Below are positions 1-6,948 of a DNA stretch of 6,948 nucleotides, one piece after another. The notes below the pieces were generated by a model that ran no database searches, was not told the DNA's origin, and saw only the letters and a program-made list of their open reading frames with translations. This DNA is from an uncultured Rhodospirillales bacterium. GTDB taxonomy: Bacteria; Pseudomonadota; Alphaproteobacteria; Rhodospirillales; Defluviicoccaceae. The DNA lies in contig CAKZLS010000256.1 in NCBI GenBank assembly GCA_937127205.1, positions 1 to 6,948 on the forward strand. Reading direction: 5' to 3'. How positions within the stretch are numbered: the stretch's first letter is position 1; each line of letters starts with the position of its first letter. Both the position numbers and the translations under genes were made by a program.

Positions 1-783
1 TTGCCGTGCCGCTCCTTCGAGGACGCGTTTGCCGCCGTCACCAAGGGAAAGGCGGCGCTGGGGATGATCCCCATCGAGAACTCGGTGGCCGGCCGGGTCG
101 CCGACATCCACCATCTTCTGCCGCAGTCCGGGCTGCACATCATCGGCGAGCATTACCAGCGGGTGAACCACCACCTGCTCGGCGTCAAGGGCGCGCGGAT
201 CCAGGACATCACCCACGTATACAGCCACATCCACGCTCTCAACCAGTGCCGCGACCTGATCCGCGAACTGGGTATCGAACCGGTGGTCAGCGTGGATACG
301 GCGGGTTCCGCCGCGCGCATCGCCAAGCACGGCGACAAGACCCGGGCGGTGATCGCCTCGGAACTGGCCGGCGACATCTACGGCCTGGTCTCGCTCCGCG
401 CCGGCATCGAGGACGCCGACCATAATACCACGCGTTTTCTGATCATGGCCAAGGAAGCCATCGTTCCCCATCCCAAATCCGCGCCCACCATGACCAGCTT
501 CGTGTTCCGCGTGCGCAACGTGCCGGCGGCGCTCTACAAGGGGCTCGGCGGGTTCGCCACCAACGGCGTCAACATGACCAAGCTGGAAAGCTATCTGGTG
601 GGCGGACGGTTCAACGCCGCCCAATTCTACGCCGAAGTAGAAGGCCATCCCGAGCACCGCAACGTGCTGCTCGCGCTGGAGGAGCTGGACTTCTTCTCCC
701 GCGAGGTGCGCATCCTCGGCGTCTACCCGCAGCACCCCTACCGCTGGGAACGCGACGAAGACGACGACAGCGAAACGGGCTAA
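1..783 (+). CDS. pheA: Prephenate dehydratase, 5'-truncated by the window edge
   Basis: Converts prephenate to phenylpyruvate with loss of water and CO2, the committed step to phenylalanine, in the cytoplasm. Visible: the catalytic prephenate dehydratase domain runs to about residue 150, with IPIENS at residues 23-28 and the diagnostic TRF motif (Thr144-Arg145-Phe146, in HNTTRF), whose Thr is catalytic in this family. A C-terminal ACT regulatory domain spans about 165-247 (TSFVFRV, then NMTKLESY at 191-198). Family members of this type are about 280-290 residues, so roughly 25-30 N-terminal residues lie outside the window. The TTG at base 1 is most likely an internal Leu codon, not the start. 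There is no chorismate mutase domain in what is visible, so this looks like the monofunctional enzyme. The ACT motif reads ESY where many bacterial enzymes have ESRP; the family is usually feedback-inhibited by phenylalanine through this domain. The stop overlaps the next gene's ATG (TAATG). Confidence 0.95.
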   Translation: MPCRSFEDAFAAVTKGKAALGMIPIENSVAGRVADIHHLLPQSGLHIIGEHYQRVNHHLLGVKGARIQDITHVYSHIHALNQCRDLIRELGIEPVVSVDTAGSAARIAKHGDKTRAVIASELAGDIYGLVSLRAGIEDADHNTTRFLIMAKEAIVPHPKSAPTMTSFVFRVRNVPAALYKGLGGFATNGVNMTKLESYLVGGRFNAAQFYAEVEGHPEHRNVLLALEELDFFSREVRILGVYPQHPYRWERDEDDDSETG

Positions 784-2009
784 TGCCCGCGGTGGGCAAA
801 TCTCCCCCGCACTACGGCTGGGTGATCGTCGCCGCCGGCACGCTGACGGTGTTCGCGTGCTTGGGGCTGGGCCGGTTCGCGCTCGGCATGCTGCTGCCGT
901 CCATGGGCGTTTCGCTCGGCCTCAGCTACGCCGAGATGGGATACATTAGCACCGCAAACTTCATCGGTTACCTGACGGCCGTTGTGGTTGCCGCCGCCAT
1001 GATCCGCCGCCTCGGCGAGCGCGGCACCATCCTTGCGGGCCTGCTGCTGGTGGCGGTCTCCATGATGCTGGTGAGCCAGGCCGACAGTTTCATCGAGGTG
1101 CTTGTCCTCTACGTGCTCACCGGTATGGGCAGCGGGGCCGCCAATGTGCCGATCATGGCACTGGTGTCGCACTGGTTCGTTCGCCGCTACCGCGGCAAGG
1201 CCGCAGGCTACATGGTTGTCGGCAGCGGCCTCGGCATTATCCTCACCGGCGTGCTGGTCCCCGCCGTCAACGCTGCCGCCGGTATCGAGGGTTGGCGGGT
1301 GAACTGGCTCATCCTCGGGATTGTGGTGCTGGTGACGGCGACGGTCTGCGGGCTGCTGCTCCGCAACCGGCCCGCCGAAAAAGAACTCGCGGTTTACGGC
1401 GAGGAACCGGCAGCCGATACGGCCGCGTCCACCCCGCCACCGCCGTCCGACGCAGCCCGGCGCCGCGTTCTCGCCCATCTCGGCGCCATCTATTTCCTGT
1501 TCGGCGCCACCTACGTCATTTACGTCACCTTCATCGTCACCGCGATGGTGCAGGAACGAGGCATGTCGGAAGCGGCGGCCGGACAGTTCTGGATTTGGTT
1601 GGGTGTTCTCAGTCTGCTTTCCGGTCCGGTGTTCGGGACGCTGTCGGACCGCATCGGCCGCAAGGGCGGCCTGATCACCGTGTTTGCCTTGCAGATGACC
1701 GCGTACATACTGGTGGCCGCGCCCCTCGGCCCAGTTTTTCTCTATCTTTCCATCGCGCTGTTCGGCATCGCCGCGTGGAGCATCCCGTCCATCATGGCCG
1801 CCGCCGTCGGCGACACTATGGGCCCCGAGCACGCGGCGGCCGGCTTCGGCACCATCACCCTGATCTTCGGCATCGGCCAAATCATCGGCCCCGCCGCCGC
1901 CGGCGCCGCGGCGGACGTGACGGGAAGCTTTTCCATCAGCTTCGCCCTGGCGGCGGTGTTGGCGGCGCTCGCGATCGCCTTAGCACTACTTCTGCGAAAG
2001 CCGGGGTGA
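783..2009 (+). CDS. MFS transporter, YbfB/YjiJ-like, 12 TM
   Basis: Complete 408-residue inner-membrane secondary transporter of the major facilitator superfamily. Its substrate cannot be read from sequence. Visible: two six-helix halves joined by a hydrophilic Pro/Ala-rich central loop at about residues 196-228. TM1 carries GLGRFALGMLLPSM (28-41) and TM2 follows with STANFIGYL, a pattern typical of the YbfB/YjiJ family. A glycine-rich motif-C-like TM5 lies at about 142-162. A clear motif A (GPVFGTLSDRIGRK, 281-294) sits between TM8 and TM9; the first-half copy, near VVAAAMIRRLGERG (68-81), is degenerate. The ATG start overlaps the pheA stop by one base (TAATG), and no strong Shine-Dalgarno is visible, so translation probably depends on coupling to pheA. 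A role in exporting or importing an aromatic compound is possible from context but unproven; an OFA-type anion transporter is the alternative family reading. Confidence 0.92.
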   Translation: MPAVGKSPPHYGWVIVAAGTLTVFACLGLGRFALGMLLPSMGVSLGLSYAEMGYISTANFIGYLTAVVVAAAMIRRLGERGTILAGLLLVAVSMMLVSQADSFIEVLVLYVLTGMGSGAANVPIMALVSHWFVRRYRGKAAGYMVVGSGLGIILTGVLVPAVNAAAGIEGWRVNWLILGIVVLVTATVCGLLLRNRPAEKELAVYGEEPAADTAASTPPPPSDAARRRVLAHLGAIYFLFGATYVIYVTFIVTAMVQERGMSEAAAGQFWIWLGVLSLLSGPVFGTLSDRIGRKGGLITVFALQMTAYILVAAPLGPVFLYLSIALFGIAAWSIPSIMAAAVGDTMGPEHAAAGFGTITLIFGIGQIIGPAAAGAAADVTGSFSISFALAAVLAALAIALALLLRKPG

Positions 2010-2980
2010 TCGCTGCGCCCGAGAACACGCTCATGATGACAACGATCATCCTTTCCGGTCGCGCACCAATTTCGATAGTAGAATAGAGCGCATGTACATA
2101 CAATCCTTGCCGTTCATCGATGAGAGGTTATTACCAAGGGGGTTTGGTTATGCTGCGGAATTGGGGACCCCGACGGGAGGGTCTGCACGAGAGTTTCTTC
2201 ACCGGCGTGTTCGGCGGCGGGACGCACGGCCGACGCGAGCGTATCGCGTCTGACCGTATCGTTATTCGACGCGGGCAAGCACGCCAAGCACGTTCTCAAA
2301 ACCGATGGCGGAGAGATCGCCAGCGACGGCGACAAATCGGCTGACCTGGAGCTTTAGGGAACAGCCGCTGATTTCGGCACCGTCATCCTGAGCTTCCGCA
2401 TCGGCCGGATCATCGGATCAGCCGCCCCGCCGCGGAAGCCATGCGGCCAAGATGTGGAAGGACAAACGCCATACGATAGCCTTGCGAAGTGCTCTTCGAA
2501 TTGATCCCCTACCCAAAGGGCTGAAACACAAATGGCCATAATGTTTCTGATGATCGCACCTCGGGTTTCGGGGGACGGGCAGCCGCTCAGAGAGCTCGAT
2601 GCCAAGGTCGGCTATCCGGGGTATTTCTGCCGTGGCTTAATGGCGGGCAGCTTGGAGCAATCTCCCCATGGGCGGACTCGGCTAACTGCTGGATGGCACG
2701 CTTGCCCAATGGCGGCTTCTGGATAGGATAGCGGAGGGTTCCGTGAGGAGCGGGTACGGCGGGTCGTGACCGTAGCAGACGCTCCTCCAGCTAGGTTAAT
2801 CCTGCCACCTCCTCAAAACCCACACCAGTTCTAGACAAGCGCCTTAACGGAGAAATCGGCAAATAGCACGTTGGCATTACTCAAATTGCCGGGTGCGAAA
2901 CATCTTTGCCTAAATCACAATTCAACAATATCCAGATTTACCCCACCTTCATTGTAAGTTTATTATGTCGAGGAGGTGCT
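2010..2980. other. Convergent intergenic region without an intact gene
   Basis: 971 bp separate the 3' ends of the MFS gene and the RND pump gene. Short open frames on both strands exist, but none has a recognisable domain, a good ribosome binding site or family-like composition. The one homology I can demonstrate is the MFS remnant at 2361-2435. From about 2820 to 2980 the DNA becomes AT-richer than the flanking genes. The inverted repeat CGGCAA/TTGCCG (2857-2862 and 2886-2891) could form a weak hairpin but has no following T-run, so I do not call it a terminator. No convincing intrinsic terminator was seen for either converging gene. The region looks like decayed coding DNA or the scar of an insertion or deletion; a tiny gene or small RNA cannot be excluded by eye. 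Confidence 0.7.
2361..2435 (+). pseudogene. Remnant of an MFS transporter 3' end (paralogue of 783-2009)
   Basis: This stretch matches part of the upstream MFS gene in sequence and reading frame. Bases 2370-2429 align without gaps to 1842-1901, with 47 of 60 positions identical by hand count. The translations are DFGTVILSFRIGRIIGSAA here and GFGTITLIFGIGQIIGPAA in the intact gene (residues 354-372, TM11 region). Resemblance continues to GCCGCGG at 2429-2435 (intact gene 1905-1911) if a 4-base deletion is allowed, which would break the frame. An in-frame TAG lies just upstream at 2355-2357, and I see no further similarity on either side, so only about 75 bp survive. The best reading is a leftover of a duplicated or formerly tandem MFS gene that was mostly deleted. 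Convergent similarity of low-complexity GC-rich DNA is less likely, given that the matches include a non-repetitive TM segment. Confidence 0.7.
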
Positions 2981-5900
2981 TTATTCTGCGGGCGTTTCGG
3001 TTGTACGCACGCCGGTCGCGCGTGCGCTCCGATAACGAATGGTTTCGCCCAGTCCCAGCACCACCGTCGTCAATGCTGGAAGAAAGGTAAGCGAGACGAT
3101 TGCCGCCCCGAGGATGCCGAACAAGACGATGGCGCCGACGCCACGGTAAAGCTCCGTTCCCTCTCCGCCTATGAAGACTAACGGTGCCAGGCCGCACAGC
3201 GTCGTGATCGTCGACATGGCGATCGGGCGGAGCCGCGACGCCACCGCCTCACGGACCGCCTCGCGGGCGCGCATGCCCTCCTGGCGGATGTTGTCGATGG
3301 TGCGGTAGACGATCAGGATCGGATTATTGACCACCGTGCCCATCAGAATGAGAAAGCCCAACATCGAGATCATATCGAACGGCTGATGGATCGGTTGGAG
3401 GCCGATGGCGGGCAGCGTGGCGCCCACCAAATTCAATAGCTCCAAACCGACGATCCCGCCGGCGATGCCAAGCGGAATGGTGGTCATGATCAGTAGCGGA
3501 TATCCCCAGTGGGTGAAGATCGCCACGAGGAGCAGATAAACAATGGCCACGGCCACGATATAGTTGCCGGTCAGGGCCCTCTGGGTCGCGCTCAACTGGT
3601 CGCTGGCACCGGAGATGCTGATGCTGACGCTCGCCGGGATCTGCCCGGTGTCGCGGAGATGACCGACCAGCCGCTCGCGCACCACTTGGACGCCGGTCTC
3701 CAGGGGCACCCCGTCCGGGGGGATCACGTTGAGGGTAACCGTGCGCCGGCCGTCGATCCGGCGTATGATGCTGGTGTCCACCGTCTCGACGATGTCTGCA
3801 ACGGAACTCAGGGGCAACACCCCGCCGCGGGGCGTATAGAGCGGCACGTGGGCCAGATCGTCAAGCCGGGCACCGACGCCGTCGCGGCTGAAGAACCAAA
3901 TGTCGATTTTGTCGTCCTCGCGGAAGAACTCGTCGACGTACGCTCCGTCGGTCATCGCCGCCACGGTGAAGCCGAGATCGCCGCCGTCGAGACCGAGTTC
4001 GGCGGCGCGTTCCCAATTCGGCCGCACTTCGATCAGCGGCTGCGACAACGACAGTGTCGACGGCGTGGCCCGGACACGCGGACTGTCGAAGATCTCTTGC
4101 GCGCGGTCGTAGGCGGACGCGGCTACCGAATAGACGGCGGCGAGATCCGGACCCGAAATGTCGAGGTTGACGCTGCGTGTTCCCCCGTCATTGCTGGTAA
4201 TGATCGACCCTCGGGTAACGAAAGCACGCATGCCCGGATAGTCATTGAACTTCCGCGTCAACGCCTGCATCAAGTCGCCGAGGTGGTTTGGGTCGACGGT
4301 CTCGGAGATGATTCTCGCCTGTTCGGGGGTCATCCGGATGAACAGATATTTGATTGCCGGCACTTTCGTCTCGCCGGCCTCGAAAAGCGCCGGGTCGTCG
4401 CCGACGTACTGCATGAAGTAGCTCTCAAGTTCCTCGCCGATTTCGGTCATTGTCGCCAAATTGTAGCCTGGCGGGGCGTTCATGGAAGCGAATGTCTTCG
4501 GCTCTTCGCCCTCCGGCAGGTAAGAGGCGGGAGGGGTGAGGACGAAGATTACCAGCCCGCTCGCCGCGAGCGTCCCGGCGATGCAGAGGGAAGGCCGGAT
4601 CCAGCCGCTGGTTAACCAGGCAACGGCTCTTGCGATCCATGTGGCGCCGCCGATGTTGTCTGCCCTCGACGCGCTTCCGCCATGGAAGTCGACCCGCGCG
4701 CTCGCGGTCGGAACGATGGTAATTGCAACCAGCATCGAGACCAGGATCGAGGCCGAAACGGCGATCGCGACATCCGAATAAAGCTGTCCCGCCTCCTCTT
4801 CTATGAAAACAATGGGCACGAAAACCAGAACGGTAGTCAGTGTGGACGCGACGATGGCGGGCCAGACCTTGCGCACGCCCGTGACGGCGGCGCGGAAGCG
4901 GTCCAAGCCGCGGCGGCGCTCCAAATCGATACTCTCCAGAACGACGATGCTGTTGTCGAGGGTCATGCCGATGGCGAACGCTACGCCCGCCAGCGAAATC
5001 ACGTTGATCGTCCGGCCCGCCAGCATCAGACCGAGAAATGCAGCGATGGTGCAAATGGGAATGCCAACGACGCCGACGAGCGTCGCCGAACTGGACCGCA
5101 GAAAGAGAAACATCACGGCGGTTGCAAGCGCCGCGCCGAGCGCCAGATTGGTCCAGACGTTTCTGATGGAGGCTTCAACGTAACCGGCGTCCTCGGCGGT
5201 CAGCTCGAGCTCCATGCCGGCCGAGCGCAACGTATCACGGTTGATCGCCGCCATCTCTTCGAGCATGGCGTTCTTGATATCGATAACGTTCGAGCCGGCC
5301 TCGCGGCGTACCGAAAGTCCAAGGACCGGATCGCCGTTGACGAAGGATTTGCTGGTCAACTCGAAGTGGTCAAAGCGAATGTCCGCCACGTCGCCGAGAC
5401 GAATGACCGTATCGCCGCGGCGGCGAATGATCAAATCCTCGATCGCATCCACATCGTCGAAGCGGCCAACGGTTCGCAGCAAGTAGCGGCGCTTGCCACC
5501 TTCGATTTCTCCGCCCGAGACATCACGGTTGCGCGCCCGCAGCGCGTCACGCACCTCGGCGATGGTGATGTCGCGGTCGGCGAGCGCCGTCGGGTCCAGC
5601 ATGACCTGAACCTGCCGCTCCGCCGCGCCCCAGAGGGAAACCCCGGAGACGCCGGCGACACGCTCCATACGCGCGCGGACGTGGTCATCGACGAAATCGC
5701 TCATCATTTCCATATCGACGCCACGCGGATTACCCGGTAACGGGGACACCCGAAAATACATGAAAGAGTTACTGGAAAACGAGGTTGCGTAGACCCGTGG
5801 CTGGTCGACATTCTGCGGATAGGAGGGAACCTGGTTGAGTGCATTATTAACGCGGATCAGCGTTTCGGTAATGTCGACATCATAGGGAAATTCAAGCTCG

Positions 5901-6166
5901 ATGCGTGCCTGCCCCGAAGACGCCGTGGCGACAAGCCGGTGAAGGTTGGGGACGTTGCGCAGATACTCTTCCTGCTCGATCAAGATCTCCTTTTCGATAT
6001 CCTGCGGCGTCGCCCCCGGCCAGTCGGTGCGGATCGTGATCGTGCGGACCTCCAAGTCCGGTATCATTTGAATCGGGATGCGCAGGGCCGCGACCACCCC
6101 CAGAACAAGGACGATGAGGAGAACAACGGTGGCAAGGGTGCCGCGGCGGACGATGGCATCGAACAT
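2981..6166 (-). CDS. RND efflux pump, inner-membrane permease subunit (AcrB/HAE-type)
   Basis: Proton-driven inner-membrane pump of the resistance-nodulation-division superfamily (ACR_tran). As a trimer it takes substrates from the periplasm or membrane and passes them to an adaptor and outer-membrane channel. At 1061 residues it is full length (AcrB is 1049). Visible: TM1 about 11-30; porter loop 31-337; TM2-TM6 about 338-488; TM7 about 527-545; second porter loop about 546-865; TM8-TM12 about 866-1036. In TM4 the relay motif is LDNSIVVLES, giving Asp404-Asn405 where AcrB has Asp407-Asp408. In TM10 it is TVVNNPILIVY, with Asn947 at the AcrB Lys940 position. RPIAMST (980-986) in TM11 is conserved. 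The ATG lies 16 bp after the adaptor stop; the spacer (GGATTAAGCCC...) has only a weak ribosome binding site, so coupling is likely. The substrate is unknown: drugs, lipids, solvents or signals are all possible. The TM4 motif lacks the pattern of heavy-metal (CusA) pumps. Confidence 0.96.
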   Translation of the reverse strand: MFDAIVRRGTLATVVLLIVLVLGVVAALRIPIQMIPDLEVRTITIRTDWPGATPQDIEKEILIEQEEYLRNVPNLHRLVATASSGQARIELEFPYDVDITETLIRVNNALNQVPSYPQNVDQPRVYATSFSSNSFMYFRVSPLPGNPRGVDMEMMSDFVDDHVRARMERVAGVSGVSLWGAAERQVQVMLDPTALADRDITIAEVRDALRARNRDVSGGEIEGGKRRYLLRTVGRFDDVDAIEDLIIRRRGDTVIRLGDVADIRFDHFELTSKSFVNGDPVLGLSVRREAGSNVIDIKNAMLEEMAAINRDTLRSAGMELELTAEDAGYVEASIRNVWTNLALGAALATAVMFLFLRSSSATLVGVVGIPICTIAAFLGLMLAGRTINVISLAGVAFAIGMTLDNSIVVLESIDLERRRGLDRFRAAVTGVRKVWPAIVASTLTTVLVFVPIVFIEEEAGQLYSDVAIAVSASILVSMLVAITIVPTASARVDFHGGSASRADNIGGATWIARAVAWLTSGWIRPSLCIAGTLAASGLVIFVLTPPASYLPEGEEPKTFASMNAPPGYNLATMTEIGEELESYFMQYVGDDPALFEAGETKVPAIKYLFIRMTPEQARIISETVDPNHLGDLMQALTRKFNDYPGMRAFVTRGSIITSNDGGTRSVNLDISGPDLAAVYSVAASAYDRAQEIFDSPRVRATPSTLSLSQPLIEVRPNWERAAELGLDGGDLGFTVAAMTDGAYVDEFFREDDKIDIWFFSRDGVGARLDDLAHVPLYTPRGGVLPLSSVADIVETVDTSIIRRIDGRRTVTLNVIPPDGVPLETGVQVVRERLVGHLRDTGQIPASVSISISGASDQLSATQRALTGNYIVAVAIVYLLLVAIFTHWGYPLLIMTTIPLGIAGGIVGLELLNLVGATLPAIGLQPIHQPFDMISMLGFLILMGTVVNNPILIVYRTIDNIRQEGMRAREAVREAVASRLRPIAMSTITTLCGLAPLVFIGGEGTELYRGVGAIVLFGILGAAIVSLTFLPALTTVVLGLGETIRYRSARATGVRTTETPAE

Positions 6167-6182
6167 GGCGAGGGCTTAATCC

Positions 6183-6948
6183 CTAACTTGATTCATCGAT
6201 CAATCGAACACGCTGGTTCGGAAGCAGGGACTCGTTGCCTTTCAGAACAATGCTCTCTCCGGCGTCCAGGCCTTCGCGGATGTGCACGCGGTTGTCGAAG
6301 GCTCGGCCAAGCCGGATCTGGCGCTCTGCGACGGTCGTCTTGCCTTCGGCCTCTTTGATCACCCAGACCGTCGTACGCCCGTCCGGATACCGTATGACGG
6401 CGTCCCTGGGGATCACGATGCCGCGTTCTCCGGTGACCAGCTGCAGCATGACCCGCGCCGACATTCCGGGCGTTAGCGCTACGGTGTCTTCGACCGGCCG
6501 CACCCTCAACGTAAAGGTCCGCACCACCGGATCGCTGACGGGAACCATCGCAATGCGGCGCGCTTTCAAGTGTTGGCCGGGCAGAGCGTCGAATTCCAGC
6601 TGGATGGGCATATCGGCCTGAAGTTGAGGATAGTATTTCTCGGGCACGGGTATATCCACGCGCAGGTCGGTGAGTGCAATCAGTTCGGCGACGGCCGTGC
6701 CAGGCGCCACCCACTCTCCCACTTCGGTCGCCTTTTCGGCGACGACGCCGGCGAACGGCGCCATTATCGAGTGACGGCGAAGATTTTCCCGCTGGCGCGC
6801 CGCTTCGGACTTGAGCCTTTCAACCACGGCGGTGGCGATGCGGACTTGTGCTTTGCGGGCGTCGAACTCGCTTTCGGGCATGTTGCCGCGCGGCGCCAAC
6901 CGTTCGGCGATACGAAGCCGGCGGCGGGAATCCGCCAACTCTGCCTCC
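6183..6948 (-). CDS. RND periplasmic adaptor (membrane fusion protein), N-terminus outside the window
   Basis: HlyD/AcrA-type adaptor that bridges the RND pump to an outer-membrane channel in the periplasm. The 254 residues visible are the C-terminal two-thirds; the frame stays open to the window edge, and the TTG near the edge (6936-6938) is an internal Leu codon. In order: the descending arm of a coiled-coil hairpin (about 1-60, rich in Arg, Glu and Ala), the second lipoyl half-motif (IMAPFAGVVAEKATEVGEW, 61-79, then VAPGT), a beta-barrel domain (about 94-170, including LRVDIPVPEKYY and LTPGMSARVML) and a membrane-proximal domain (GIVIPRDAVI to the end). Full adaptors are about 350-400 residues, so about 100-150 residues, including the lipid-attachment or signal sequence, the first lipoyl half and the ascending helix, lie beyond base 6948. 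The gene ends in TAG 16 bp before the RND pump start, so the two form an operon whose promoter is outside the window. Confidence 0.95.
   Translation of the reverse strand, partial: EAELADSRRRLRIAERLAPRGNMPESEFDARKAQVRIATAVVERLKSEAARQRENLRRHSIMAPFAGVVAEKATEVGEWVAPGTAVAELIALTDLRVDIPVPEKYYPQLQADMPIQLEFDALPGQHLKARRIAMVPVSDPVVRTFTLRVRPVEDTVALTPGMSARVMLQLVTGERGIVIPRDAVIRYPDGRTTVWVIKEAEGKTTVAERQIRLGRAFDNRVHIREGLDAGESIVLKGNESLLPNQRVRLIDESS

Noticed and set aside
1..3. TTG as the start codon of pheA
   Set aside because: The protein begins mid-domain (PCRSFEDAF follows an N-terminal segment in the family), so the gene starts before the window.
780..1880. Long - strand open frame (366 codons) opposite the MFS gene
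   Set aside because: Its product is a low-complexity, His/Arg/Gly/Asp/Ala-rich chain with no domain, and it mirrors the GC-rich codons of a clear membrane transporter; it is an antisense shadow.
2120..2344. Small + strand ORF (74 codons) in the intergenic region
   Set aside because: Very Arg-rich with no ribosome binding site or recognisable motif; another frame (2124-2357) looks more protein-like, so I do not call it a gene.
2857..2891. Possible hairpin CGGCAA...TTGCCG as a terminator of the converging genes
   Set aside because: The stem is only six pairs with a 23-base loop and no T-run on either strand.
2806..2978. Nine-base inverted repeat CACCTCCTC (2806-2814) / GAGGAGGTG (2970-2978)
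   Set aside because: It could be imagined as insertion-sequence ends, but nine purine/pyrimidine-biased bases 155 bp apart are weak, with no target-site duplication and no transposase between them.
3509..4615. Long + strand open frame (368 codons) opposite the RND pump gene
   Set aside because: Composition is Arg/Gly/Asp/His-rich with no family features, while the - strand encodes an unmistakable RND pump throughout; it is a shadow. The same applies to the + strand frame at 4682-5740.

Overview
The window is GC-rich chromosomal DNA that reads as an alphaproteobacterium, possibly a Rhodospirillales-type one. That guess rests on GC content, a stand-alone prephenate dehydratase whose ACT domain carries the alphaproteobacterial-style LESY motif, and Gram-negative efflux machinery. 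The taxonomy is inferred from protein flavour only.

Layout: (1) 1-2009, + strand: the 3' part of pheA (prephenate dehydratase, phenylalanine biosynthesis), whose TAA stop overlaps by one base the ATG of a complete 12-TM major facilitator superfamily transporter (YbfB/YjiJ-like). The two are probably co-transcribed and translationally coupled. (2) 2010-2980: 971 bp between convergent genes with no convincing intact gene. It contains a short decayed copy of the 3' end of the neighbouring MFS gene (2361-2435) and a few unassigned open stretches, and becomes AT-richer towards 2980. (3) 2981-6948, - strand: a two-gene efflux operon. The periplasmic adaptor (membrane fusion protein, cut by the window's right edge) lies upstream, and a complete 1061-aa RND inner-membrane pump follows 16 bp later. 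No outer-membrane channel gene is present in the window.

The adaptor and the RND pump would form two parts of a tripartite efflux complex. The pump carries D-N in TM4 and V-N-N in TM10 in place of the D-D / K proton-relay set of AcrB, which places it in a non-AcrB-like subgroup. The pheA-MFS pair is unrelated in function to the efflux operon. I found no phage, CRISPR, intact insertion sequence, RNA gene or undescribed multi-gene system. The most notable non-standard element is the MFS gene remnant in the convergent intergenic region.
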